This document shows, one piece after another, positions 10,219 to 22,336 of a stretch of 64,000 bases of DNA (positions within the stretch are counted from its first letter, which is position 1; each line of letters begins with the position of its first letter). The stretch spans positions 62,001-126,000 of the forward strand of contig SGPM01000008.1 of assembly GCA_004802725.1 (NCBI GenBank), read 5' to 3'. Source of the DNA: Antrodiella citrinella. Its lineage: Eukaryota > Basidiomycota > Agaricomycetes > Polyporales > Steccherinaceae. Made by a program: the position numbers and the translations under genes. The notes under the pieces were generated by a model. That model saw only the letters and a program-made list of their open reading frames with translations. It was not told the origin of the DNA and ran no database searches.

Positions 10219-12140
10219 ATGTCGACAAACCCTTCTCATATCCTCATAGCCCGAAACTCTAGAGGTCCCAATCCATCTGCGGCACTCAGCTCTCCCACAG
10301 AGACGCATGCTGCCGCAGCTGGTATATTTAGGTCTGCGGGGTCACCGCCATGGAACCTTGAGGAGTGCGAGACAGACGACCTCATCTCAGATATGAGCAC
10401 AGACGGTGACTTCGATGATCCCATTGAGATTGATCCCACGTTTCTGAAGGGTAGCAAGATGCCTGGGACCGTCAAGATAATTGTTGAGAGCACTACGTTC
10501 TGGTCAGTACCTTGTCCATTCATCGACACTGATGTCCGGCTCATTTCGTATAGGGCACATAAGGAAGTGCTATACTTTGCCTCCCCATTCTTTGAGGCCG
10601 CTCTGAGTGGTAACTGGGCTGAAACGGGTCGACCTACATCTATGTCTTCAGTGATCACAATCCCGCAACCTCCTTCTATTCCTGGCGGTGAATCACGGAA
10701 TTCCGACTGCTCCACAGAGATTTCCTTTGCACCAGTGGATGAGCTGTATGGAGACGACGAGCATGATATTGTGTACGCGAGTGAAGGAGAGCAGAGTGAT
10801 ACTGGCGCCAGTGCTGGTGTCAGTGATGAGGAGAAAGTCCAAGAGAGGAAGAAGAGTCTTGACATCCTACAAAGCGCGCCTCAGACAATCGGGTCTGAGC
10901 CTCCAGATGTAGAAAAGGGGAAACTCAAAATACCTGAAATCAGCAAGCCCAAAGCCCTGGCGAAGGTGCACAGACGGCCCAAGACGAATGGTCAAGATGC
11001 TGTCATTGTACTGAAGGAAGAGAAGGTATTTCGTGTCCGTACGTTTCTTGATGAAGTACTAATAGAATATGTTCACAAAGGCCAGTACGTTCCATGACTT
11101 TTTGAAATGGATTTACCCGCAGTGAGTCTAAACACTATGTGCCGTGGGTTCTGACATATATGAACACGCCACAGTCTGGTCTGCACCATCACCTGGAACA
11201 ACGTCGAGGGACTGATGAACATCTCCCACAAACTTTCAATCACGGGGCTCCAACAAGCATGTTTGACCTTCCTTCTTACCCATGCGGCCGGCCGCCCCAT
11301 CAAAGCCATGCGTATCGCCGAGCTGTTCGAGGAGGAGGAGCTGTACCGTGAGTCTAGTCGGTTCGTCTTGGACAACCCCGGAGGATGGTCAGATCAGGAG
11401 ATGAGCACGCTGAGTCCAGAAACGCTGCTCAAGCTCGAGAAACGGTACGCGAATGTGGACACAACGAACGAGAACTGGGCTGACCTGTTGGAAGGCGTAC
11501 ATGGTTCTTGGAACGTGTTTTGAAGTTAGGTCTGGTACAAATGGCGAAAGAGTACCAATGCGTACGTTTCACTCACAGAGAACCGAGGCATTACCATTGA
11601 CGACATTCCCCCAGTGTCTTACATGTCCTGATCCCAATACCTGTGCACGTCTTCTCGATGAGAAGTGGCGTCAGTCTTATCATGCAATGTTCCGTTTCGG
11701 TCAGTACTGGTCGCTCATGATATAAATTCTCTCATTGAACTGCTACCTTTGTTAGGACCATGCCAGCCCTCCATGGTATTCCGGTACCTTCGCATGTTGG
11801 AGGGTGTTAGTCCGCCATTGCTACTCACTCATCTCAACTGCCAGGCAACGGCAAAAGCTTTCACTGCAGCGCGTAAGCACCTCACTGTTGTTCCCTGTAA
11901 TGAGCATGTCTGATTACATTTTTCCCAGTGTTCGACAGGATGTTCTCCTTGGGCATGCGAGGCAACGGCCCAGATGCCCAGCCCATCGGTACCTCTCGTG
12001 TCGCCACTGCGGGAGCAGCCACCACAGGCCCACGCCGTCACTTCATATACTGCACGCTCAAAACGGAAAACAACAACAAGACCCATAGAAGCCAGCGTTC
12101 TCGCGAGCTGCTGCACGGTCTCGGTGGTCAGTCCAGTTAG
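10219..12140 (+). CDS. BTB/POZ domain protein
   Basis: Eight phase-consistent exons (10219-10502, 10554-11025, 11081-11121, 11175-11444, 11495-11561, 11615-11699, 11756-11872, 11929-12140) encode 515 residues. After an acidic N terminus, the BTB fold starts at VKIIVESTTFWAHKEVL and continues with YFASPFFEAALSGNW. A long acidic/charged insertion interrupts the fold before FHDFLKWIYPHLVCTITWNNVEGLMNI. A helical BACK-like region (SITGLQQACLTFLLTHA) and a conserved C-terminal part (EKRRTWFLERVLKLG; QMAKEYQCCLTCPDPNTC; MFRFGPCQPSMVFRYLRML) follow. Such proteins usually act as Cul3 adaptors or oligomerising scaffolds; the partner here is unknown. Intron 1 (51 nt) is a multiple of three without a stop, so retention would keep the frame. 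Intron 2 contains a perfect TACTAAT branch site. Confidence 0.88.
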
Positions 12141-12749
12141 ACGGACATGAACCATGGTACGGACTGTACATTATGATACCCTCGCTTTCTCCTCCTCTAT
12201 GTATATCTTCCGTGGATGGACTTCTTTCGTATCTATAGTGCGCTGCCCCATTATGTATCTCATGTGGATTCTTCGGATTGGATCATTGTATAAATCATTT
12301 CTCGTCGCAGTTTCAGCCTAGGGTATCCAGCACACTAACCAGGGAGCAGTGATATCGAGTCAAGCCATGGTATATTGACAGGACGGGGATCTGCTTGATA
12401 ACGGAAGGGTAAAACATCTGGTGGGTGCTAGTATACGTGAAAGAGTGAACGAAACTCAAAAAAAAAAAGTGTGGTGATATCAAATAGATACAATGGAAGG
12501 ATGAAAAAACGCACGTATCAAACGAGAGGGGGATACAATCTGAACGTGAAAAGCGGGCAGAGTAAGTAAGATAAAACAGGCAGGCAGGTGGAGTGACAGC
12601 ATGGCACGGGAGTGTGATGGTACATAGCTGGGGTAAAATCCCAAATCAATCTGAGTGTGCTGCGGCGTTAGCAAATTCCCAAGCCCAATATAACACCACG
12701 AGAAAGGTGAAAGGTATAGAATAGTCATAAACAATCCGGGTCTTGTTCG
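12141..12749. other. Convergent intergenic region
   Basis: 3' flanks of the BTB gene and of the RhoGAP gene facing it. An A10 run is at about 12460. The minus-strand open frame 12480-12734 is hydrophobic but lies in the RhoGAP 3' UTR position and has no support. Confidence 0.55.
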
Positions 12750-15700
12750 TTAGGGTGTTATCGTTTGCTCTGATTCCTCGTTGAAGATTTCTGGGGCGTG
12801 TTCGACGAGCCATTCGACGGAGAGGGCTTTGCCGGCCATGTCGCTGAACTCCATGGTGGTGTCCCGAGATCGCATGAGTGTCGCTGAGGTCAGCAAAACC
12901 GTCCGTCAGTCAATACATAATAATCACTTCAAAAAACTCACGTCCAAACACGACCCCGAGGTTCCTAGCGTGCATGAGATTGATATCACTTTTCTCACGT
13001 ACCCTGCAATGCCCATTTAGTTCGACGAACATACATTCAGATTCAAATGCGCCTCACCTGTGCAAATGGAGCATCAACGCTCGAGCAGTGTAATAATGCT
13101 CGCTAGGCAGCTCAGAAACGATCTGTCGCATCGTCTCCGTCTTGATCGTTGGCTCCTTGATGCTGGAAGCCTCGATGAATCTATCGTGGAGGTCGAACGT
13201 GAGCAACGGGTCAGGCATCTGCCTGAAGTATGTCTTCAGGACGGAAGTGATACTACAGATGTCGTTGAACTCGTCCGTGTCGCGCAAGTCGAACGCGTCG
13301 TAGTCACCCCTGTCGAACAGGTTGTTGATGACTTTGACTAGTCGCGTACCACCGCTCTTGCGATAGATGCCCTCATACTCGAGACCTGCCGTGAGGATTC
13401 AGTTATATGTATGTCACAGGAAGCGAGTTATGTATGCGTACCGAGGAAGTCAACTGCATCAATGCACTTCTCTACAATCACGGGGATAAGCCGTTGACTC
13501 GTCCTTGAGTCCGCGCGTACTTGCTCAGCAAGTTCACGTCCCAGAATAGATGGGTCTGGGAGGGTACATATGCATTGAGTAAAGAAAGTATACGCAACGC
13601 GTTTACAATGTACTCACAGTCTGGGACATTCGGCATTTGTGGCACGTCATCACGACCATTCGACTGCGAGCACGAAAGATGAACATGATGCACACAACGA
13701 GTATGCACAGCAATATTGCAGCCTACACAATCAAATCAATCGTTCAGCATCACCTCTCAAACTGTTCGTTGGGGCGAATAGACTCACGAGTACACCGGAG
13801 CTGCGACCCCCACATCTTGTCTCCACAATGATCGCACCTCTGCGGACGCAAGACGCTGATCTGCACGAACGTATGCTCCGCATGCACCTTCTGCTTCCCA
13901 CCGTCCGGCCACACAACAGGCACATGATCTTTCGGAGTCTTCGACCCGCCCCATTTCATACCAAACTTCGACACCTTATGCTGGGGCGTCGGCACGTCCG
14001 GAATGTCGAGTCTCTGCACCTTGTGGAACGACTTGGAATCGGACTCCTCGGTGGAGCCTGCGACGGAAGACGACAGCGAGGACGAGAGGTTCTGCAGCAT
14101 CCGGATCTTGTTCGCGGTGAGGTCGGCTTTGTTCTCGTGAGATGAGTCACTCGCAAGCTCGAAGTCTTGCGACTGAGCGGGACCGGACGCTTCCATCCGA
14201 CGGATGTACTGCGCGTTGAGCTGTGCCAACTCCTCGTTCCGGGCGTTGAGCATGGTCGTCTCTTCGAGGAACGATTCGCGGCAGGCTTTGAGATCCTCGA
14301 CCTCTCGGATGAGGGTTTCTCGCTCTTGAGTCAACGGAAGGAGCTGGTGTTCGTATTGGGACTTGATACTGTCGAAGCGCACTGAAAGAGCACGACCGAG
14401 CTTCGCTGGGGCATCGCCAGCGCTAGGAATACTATCCAGTTCCACAATCTGTCAGTGCGGTCAAAATATCAAATACCAGCAACACGCACCTCTTGTTGGC
14501 AGACAGCTCTTCTACCTCGGCCAACGTCAAGTCCCGTTCGACCTTCAGCTTAGACAGGTTACGCTCCAGCTGTGACAGACTGTCGCTCATCTTTCGAGTC
14601 CTCTCCCGCTGAGCCTCTTGCCGTTTCGACTCTCCAGAGATGACAGACAAACGAACAGCTTGACCGGATAGCAGAACACGTAGGCGGGTAACTTCCGCTT
14701 CCGCCTCCCGTCTCGCTTTCAGCTCAGCATCATACTCCGTCTGCGCGACAGTCAACCCATCCATATACTGCTGACTGGCCCTCTTCAAAGCCCGCAATAT
14801 CATCAGTCATGAAGTCTGCAGCACGAGAAAAAAGAAGCGGAAAAAAGGCATACCTTCATACCATCAAGCTTCTTCTTTAAATCATTCACCTCATCCTTGC
14901 GCTGATCCAGCAACATCAGGATAGCATCGACGAAATCAAGGTTCAGCTTGACGTGCGAGACTTTGCGCGCATTCGCGTCAGACACAGCCTCCTGCAGACG
15001 TTGCTTGACGAGATGCCCCGCATCAAGTCGGCCGTTGGGCTGAGCGGACGAGTCCGACGCTGTCATGCGGATCGGCGGAGCGGGTGCGCCACGATATGCC
15101 GAGTCGACTGACCGATCCCGCCCATCGCGGTCACGCTGCAGGGAGGGCAGGCGGTCGAGCGATGGTCCAAGCAATTTCGGCCGTGGGCGTCCCCTATCGG
15201 CCTGTACGTCGAGCCTGGGTACATCCTCTGATGAGCGTGACGATTCCGAATGCCCGTTGGGAATATCTGAGGATGTTCGGGATACGGATGAATTGTAATA
15301 TGTCGATGATTGGTTCAAAGACTGCGGTGAAGGAGAGTTGCTGCGCTGCGACGCTGGGTCCCGCCGGACAGTTTGATCCTGGTCGCCCTTAGCAACATTG
15401 TCGCGGCGTTTGACTGGAGTAGCATCATTGTAGTATGGGGTTTCCGAGCTGATGATCGTTATATCACTAGTTGGAGTGGAAACCTGCTTGGTATATGCTG
15501 GCGGTGTCAGTGTGGTATTCACGCTAAGCCCGTTAGGTCCTTCATTAGACACCTCCTTGAGAACTCGCATGGGTGGTTTCTGCGTAGACGGGCTCCCCAC
15601 GGACCTCAGTAAGTCTCCGAAGTCCGCACCACTCATTGAGAACCGGATGGGTGGCAGAGCAGGGGCGATGAATGTTGCATGCGAGGTCTGTTCGACTGGC

Positions 15701-17776
15701 GAAGACTCGTGCGACAGCTCCGACGAGAGATCTTCGTCATTCAGCAGTTCCGAGTTGTCGTTCTCGATGTCGTCTGTCTTGAGCTTGAGCTCTGGTGGTC
15801 GGGTGCCATGTTTCGCGCCTTTGACTTCCTTGGGTGGCGGCAGCGGTGGCATGTCGTCCTCCGAAGGCCCCTCGGGCGCTGAGGTATCCTCCGGTTCGCC
15901 TTCGGTGTCTGTCCCGCTTTCGACGCCGTGAGGGACGTCCACCCTATGAGACGGCGAAGTAGGCTGACTATTGTCCCGTGTAGGCACCACGATCGTTTGA
16001 CCCAAGTTGATCGACGAGGAGCTGTTCCGAAGAGAAGACGATCCGGGCCGCCTTTCATCGAACGACTTCTGCTGCCGAAGGGGGCTTCCTGCGCCTGGTG
16101 ACCAGCCCTCTTGATAACGTCGTCCGCTCTCGGTAGAGATCGGCGTGAATCCAGGTGGTGGGGAGTCTTGCACAGAAGTGTGGTCAAGCCGACTGCTTGT
16201 ACGAGCTGGCACTCGATCTAAAGTGACGGGTAGTCGTAACGGCGGTCTCGGAGAGCTTTGCTCTGTATACATACCAGACGATGCAGAACGCGCTCGCCCG
16301 TGGATTTCATCCTGCTCTGCCAACGAAGCAGGAACGCCGGGCATGGGTTGCGTTGGAGAAAAATGCTCTCGAAGTGGAGAAGGTAACCGGCTTGCGGCTG
16401 ACGTCTCTGTCCGCGTCGTGGAGGCATTGTTGTAAGCAGGAGGAGGACCGTTGGTGGACGCCGGTTCAGACGTCGAAAACGACAGCGCGAAAGCCGGGTT
16501 TATGGATCGTCGCTTCTCTGCCCGTGAACTGCCGCCATCGGGAACTGCGAGACCATTGGCCTGTGGGTGAGGCGTGGGTGGACCCTCCTTAAGCAGCATG
16601 TTCAATGGCCGATCATCGTAGCTCTTTCTCTTCTGCAAAGTCTTGTCTCGATCCGGAAGATTGAGGGTATCATTGCGAGGTGCAGTGACCGAGCGCGCGT
16701 GATCCGGGTTGACCGTGGCTGAGGGAGGCGCACTATTTGAACTGCTGATGTCTTGAGTTGGACGCGGGGAGGACACACGGTTGATGACAGATGGATGAGA
16801 CGGTGTCAATGATGGTGGATGAATGGGGGGAGAAGGGGTTGGCTGGGGGAGAGAAACGGAGTGTCCCAGACGAGCAGGGCTCTCAGACCAAGGTGCTCTT
16901 TCGCCTATCGACGAAGCTGAGCCTCGTCTTTCGTAGAGGAGATTTGATGAAGCAGCTGTCGACTGATCAACAGGACGCGGAACATTAGCTCTCGCCTGCG
17001 ACCTCGCGCTTGAGCTCGGCGTGCTGGTCTGCGAGACTGACTGTGATGGAGGAGACATCACGGCATGGGACGGAGGCTGGGTCTTCATCGTACACATTGA
17101 TTAGTAGAGCATGAGCATCATAGATTAAGTCGGGACGATGATCGAGAAACTCACCCCGCTCGGTCTCTCTCTTTCAAGGCTCCCTCTCGAATTGACACTT
17201 CCTTCAGCTGCAGCTCTGTCCCGCTTTTCTTTCTCCCTTCTCTGTTGGTGTCGTCTACTCCTGGCAACGCGCTCGTTGTGACAGTCCATGCAATAGATGC
17301 CCTGACTTGTCTTGGCGAATACAAGTTCGTCAATGCGCTTCTTGCAGACTTTGCAATTGAAGCAATGTGCATGGTAGGAATCGTCCCCAGTCATGATGGC
17401 TTCGTCAAGGATCGGTTGACCACAGACGTTACATGAGTAGGAGCAATTAGCGCAAACGGGTGAGCCATCAGACAGCAAGAGGAGATTAGTATCGGCTGTG
17501 ACTTTGTTGTTGCACTTGGCACACTTGAAGCAATCTACGTGGAAGAACGATTGCCTGCGCAGTAATCATTGGTTTAAATTTCGACGCATTGGACCACTAT
17601 GAGACGCACCCAAAGGCAACCACAACCCCTCCATCCTCTGTCATGACTGTGTTCTTGCATCCTGGGCAAACGCGGTTCTCTGAAGCCTGCGGCGCTGGTT
17701 GTTGATTTGCATTTCCTCCATAATCGGCGGGGAGTGGGAAAGGCACAGAAGCATTGGGTGGGTGAGCAGCGAGCAT
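12750..17776 (-). CDS. Rho GTPase-activating protein with two LIM domains and a C1 domain
   Basis: Large multi-exon gene, roughly 1,450-1,500 residues. Two LIM zinc modules come first: CPGC...HVDCFKCAKC...CANC, then CNVCGQPI...HAHCFNCKVCKKRI...CMDC. A 750-residue disordered Ser/Pro/Thr region follows. Next is a coiled coil (DGLTVAQTEYDAELKARRE onward, about 14870-14240). A C1 zinc finger comes after it (HTFVQISVLRPQRCDHCGDKMW...HTRCVHHVHLSC). The C-terminal RhoGAP domain has the arginine-finger motif YEGIYRKSGG and the core helix LKTYFRQMPDPLLTF. It should accelerate GTP hydrolysis on Rho/Cdc42-type GTPases in cell-polarity control, like fungal Rga proteins; the C1 finger suggests lipid or membrane recruitment. 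The ATG chosen is 17776 (MLAAHPPNASVPFP); an upstream exon cannot be excluded. Confidence 0.92.
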
Positions 17777-19228
17777 GCTGTGAACACTGAAAGGCTAATG
17801 AACCCGCGAAAGGGGAGGAACCCGGTGCTAGGAAACGAAGAGAAGTTGGGTAACTTTCGTGGAAAGGCGGGAAAGTGAATGAGGTGAATGGAAACGCGTG
17901 ACCTGGCAACGACGAAGAGTAGGTCTAACGGCTGTCCAGAGCCTGATGAGAGGGGGAGGATGAGGAGTGAGCGGGAGAGGATGGTGAAGAGGACCACTTT
18001 TGCCAGAGCCAGGACGTGGAACGTTGTCAAGGCGGGTTTCAATTATTAGTAGCAGGTCGGGTGAGTGCGGGGCTGCTGTACTCCCGATATGGTTACTGCT
18101 GACAAAGCCACTCATGTCAGGCGTCGTCTCACTTGTGACAGTGATACGTCCACGTCGTCCACAGCTTGCTTGAGCTCGTCGTCCAACATCCATGCAGTCC
18201 GACCACATGTTTTCACCTACACACGGTAAATCGAACATTCGAGACTCGATGTCCAACTACGAGAATTGTCTCAGGATGGTCGAGGTCGTTACCCCGCGTT
18301 CTGTAACCGGCCGACGTCAAATGTACAGCTCTGTGCCCATTCCCGCTGCTCGATGTAACATCATGCCAAGGTCGCGACGCTTCGGAAAGCCAGCACAGAT
18401 CATACAATGTAAATCATGTGTAAGAATCGCGACCAGAGAAATACAAAGACCTGCCTTGATATATGATTCAAAGCTCTGTCAACGGCTATGTCTGAAACGT
18501 GCATTTACACTGGTCGAGCGATTCCTGGGCATACTGGAGCAGGAATGGTGTAGCGCCACAGTCTCACTTGCAAAGGAGTCGCTGATCAGACCCACGAGAT
18601 GGCCGATCGCAACAAAATCACGGAAAGAAGACAAGATAGAGCTGCTGCAGATTGTCGTCGGTACCATGTCCGTGATTATACCGCCGGGGTCTTGAGCCGT
18701 GGCGGATCAGCTGCGTCCTTGACTCTCCACCGCCAGCTCTATCCCCGACAAACGTGCTCTTCAACGACCACCTGGGTCTACCGTACTTACTTCCACCACC
18801 GTTGTCACGGCCCATGCTTGTGTACATTCACGATACTGTAGGTGCGTCGCAGGAGCACCATCAAGGGCCAAGGTCAACCTGGGATGTGGCATAGAAGCCA
18901 CGCGATATATATGTCTGCCGGTCTATGGACAATCTCGTTCAGATATCGAAGCATATGCACGCGTCGTCCAGGATATCAATAGTACCCCCAAGTACCTCGC
19001 ACGGGTCTGGAATGCCAAGGTTCTCCCTCTCAAGATGTGCGCCAAGCTCCCTTTCTCACCAAGAAGAAATGTCTGCCGTCAATTCTCCACATGCTCTCCA
19101 GCTGTTAGGTACCTTGCACGGAGGAACATCTCCCGAGCAATGTAAAAATGACCTGCGCATAAATAGTCGTCGTTCTCGACGTCTCTTCAGTCCCCGGTAC
19201 ACCACACTTACTCGGACAGGCAATCACG
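17777..19228. other. Long divergent intergenic region
   Basis: Separates the start of the RhoGAP gene from RNase T2. The plus frame 18192-18695 (167 codons) has no domain, no signal and no intron pattern, and I do not call it. A TATA-like ATAAATAG at about 19159-19166 lies some 65 nt upstream of the RNase T2 ATG. Confidence 0.55.
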
Positions 19229-20999
19229 ATGCTCCAACTGGCATATCTCGCCCCCCTTATCGCTGGTGTTGTTCATGCGACTGCTGTTTCACCGCGGGCG
19301 ACCGTCGCAGACTCGCTGTTGGACCTGTCCTCGCTTCTCCCGCCGGGTTTCTCAAAGTGTGGTCCCTTGAACGACATACTGAGTCCCATTTCCTGCCAAA
19401 ATACCACCGTGCAACAGAATACGTGCTGCTTCAACGCTCCGGGAGGTCACTTCCTACAGACCCAGTTCTGGGATTTTGATGCTCCAGTTCAGTTCTCTGG
19501 TCCAGCAGACAGCTGGACTGTACATGGTACGTCATGCATATTTAGGTGGCTGTTGGAACTGGTCTCACTTGTGTTGTAGGTCTGTGGCCGGACCATTGTG
19601 ATGGATCCTTCGACGAGTTCTGCTCTCCGGAGCGTGAATCCACCAATATCACTGGCGTTCTCGAGTTCAACAAAGAGTTTGAGATCTTGGCGTTCATGAA
19701 GAAGTTCTGGACGGACGACACAGGTAATGATGAGGTATGTTTTGACTCTTATGCCATTCAAGATCTATTTTTCAGTTAACTCACACGTGCATAGTCTTTC
19801 TGGGAGCACGAGTGGAACAAGCGTAAGCTCTCATTCCTTCTACGTATCCCTATACTAACGTGAACATTGCCCTCAGACGGAACATGCATGTCCACCCTCG
19901 AGCCGCAGTGCATCCTTGGCTTCAACGAGGAGGCCCGCACCGACATCATCATCTTCCTCAAACGCACTATCGGACTATACCAAAACCTCAACACCTTCGA
20001 GTTCCTCGAGCGTAAGAACATCGTCCCGACTACTACCAAAACATACAAGTTCGCGGATGTCCTCTCTGCATTGGTGGCTGCGACTGTACGTGTTATTCTG
20101 ATATGAGCGTGTGTGCGATGTCTTGACGGAAGATATTTACAGGGCAAGACACCTACTGTCCAGTGCGACGGCACGAACAATGCTTTCTTGAACGAGGTTC
20201 GTTCATTACAGTCATGTTGAGAGAGTCAGTGAACTGATTCGTCGCGTATTCTCCAGTTGTGGTACCAGTACGTTCATTTCCCAGTGCCCTGCTTGTCTTG
20301 TCTTGCATGAACGTTCGAATTGACCTGTTCCTGTTTTCCAGCTTCGAAACCAAGGGAAGCGTGGTCGACGGTATCTTCCTGCACGCCGATCCGGACCCCG
20401 GTTCAGACTCTAACTGCCCCGAAGACGTCTACTACTGGCCCAAAGGCGCGCCCCTCCCCACACCCTCACCTACGTCTACGTCNGCCGCACCCGTACGTCC
20501 CAATCCTCACATTATCCTCTGCGTCCGCTTACTCGAGTGACCCGAACTATGCAGAGTCCCACCTCGACCGAAGACAAAGGCACGATCCAAGTGTACACCG
20601 CCACAGGCTCCAACGTCGGCTGCATCCTCTCGAAAGGCACCTGGTCTCAACAAACTTGCGCCACTTTTCGCCCTACGCTCGGCTCTGCGGCAGGTAGCAT
20701 CCAGCTGACGTCGTCGAAGGGCCCGTGTGCGGTGAACGCGACGGACGGGACGCTGGATTGCGCGTCGGGCGTGACGGATGCGTCTGATTTCTCCAACGTG
20801 AGTTCACGGTTCTATGCGTGTCCGAAAGAGACGATGTTGAAAGAGCATGTAGTCGACGATCTCCACTGGAAGCCTGTTGGCGTTCAACGGTAGCTCGCAA
20901 TTCTCCGCTGACGTCCTCCCGACTGGACAAGTCCAGAGTCCCGTGTTCGTCGACGGCACCCACCCTCAAGCCATCACCTTGGTGTACACCCGTGTATGA
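19229..20999 (+). CDS. Secreted ribonuclease T2 with fungal C-terminal extension
   Basis: The signal peptide (MLQLAYLAPLIAGVVHATA) is followed by a cysteine-rich N terminus. The first intron splits the CAS I motif, and splicing restores WTVHGLWPDHC with the first catalytic His. CAS II is FWEHEWNKHGTC (His, Glu, His), itself split by a short intron. YKFADVLSALV, VQCDGTNNAFLNE and DPDPGSDSNCPEDVYYWPKG match the family. After a Pro/Thr/Ser linker a C-terminal domain of about 110 residues (GTIQVYTATGSNVGCILSKG...) ends FVDGTHPQAITLVYTRV. This extension is typical of basidiomycete T2 enzymes. The enzyme degrades RNA outside the cell or in the vacuole. One ambiguous base (N at 20483) falls in the third position of a serine codon and does not change the protein. 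Confidence 0.93.
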
Positions 21000-22336
21000 G
21001 TAAGTTATAGCTTGTATATCTGTATGACACAATACCATAGCTTTCGTCGTCAAAATCCGGCTGCTCGTCAAACCAAATTGCATCACACTCGTGACACTCC
21101 CACTCCCACGACACGCGACCCAAGAGACACCAAAGACAGGAATCCACCATGAATTTTTACTACTATATTTTTGTACCTAGCAAGGGACGAAGAGGGACGT
21201 CGCAGGAGGGGGAATAAAACCGTCGAGAACAAAATGCATTACTACTAACTAGTGGTCAGGGTGGAGTGGATGAGGGGGGTCATGGAAGAGGTCGTCACAT
21301 ATCATATGAAAAGAGAAAGAAGAAAAGTCCAGAGAGACTTGACTTTGAGGGAAGATCATAACGAAGAGAAAAGGGGGGCAGGACATGATGCGTGATGCGT
21401 GGTAAGAGTCATTTTCGTTTCGGAAGGGGGTCGTTGTGGCGTGAGGCGGCGGGGCCAGACGTAAAGAATCGGGCGAAAAATGAGGATGGGAAGAGAAGGA
21501 AGGAGGAATCCGGCCTGTTAACCAGAACCTCAATTAGTACCCAAGTCGCAAAATGTAGCTCAAAGGGACGCAGGTAGGTGGAGGCAAGAACAATAAGACT
21601 TGAAAGGCGGCGCCGCGACGTGACAAGAACAAGAATGGAACCGAAATAAAACACAAAACCAAAGGCACAAAAGGAGCATGTGAAAAAAGGGAGAGCACGG
21701 ACAGAAAGAGTATAACACTGGACAGGTGACAGAGAACTTGGAAGAGCAGACAGATCTGTGATACGGGAAGATCCATCATGCCGACGCCGTTCCAAACAAG
21801 TTGTCATGCATAGGGAAGGTAGGTTACAGCTCTAACGAGGGTGGGGTGCAACGCTGGCCGGGCAATCGTGTATGAAAGCGAATGGACAGTGGGAGCGTTG
21901 GAGGGCAAGAAATAGAGAACGATCAGGGAAAGGGATGGAGAATAATAGAGACGCAGTGCCACAGTGAAAAGACAGGTCCGACAATAATGAACAAGGTGCA
22001 AATAGCAGTGAAGAGGATGACAGTGATGAGTATAGCGAGGAGAGAGCTGACTGACTGGATGGATGGATGGAATTGCGGGGGTATACGGAAAAAGTAAAGT
22101 TGACTGTGTATGGGATGATCGATGATTGAAAAGGAGAAGCCCGAGCGGTAAAGAGTGACGACGCAGACCGTGGCCCCAGCAATGTGCATGCAAGGGGTAC
22201 AATAGGACGCACAGCCAAACCAGGTGAGGGATTGCTACAATGATAGGAATAGATGATAGACAGGGCGACAAGTCCCAGGGTGAGTCCGACGAATGAGTGT
22301 CCCACGTCAGATTAATAGGGTCCATACCAACCGCGA
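21000..22336. other. Convergent intergenic region, 3' flanks
   Basis: About 1.3 kb between the RNase T2 stop and the phosphatase stop. The minus open frames 21804-22325 and 21832-22305 are Ser/His/Leu-rich translations of a pyrimidine-rich strand. They overlap each other in different frames, have no domain, and look like 3' UTR of the phosphatase. Confidence 0.55.

Noticed and set aside
18192..18695. 167-codon plus-strand open frame in the RhoGAP/RNase T2 spacer
   Set aside because: No domain, signal peptide or splice structure; composition looks random. Transcript data would be needed to revive it.
21804..22325. 173-codon minus-strand open frame
   Set aside because: Low-complexity Ser/His/Leu translation of a pyrimidine-rich 3' UTR, with an equally long overlapping frame beside it.
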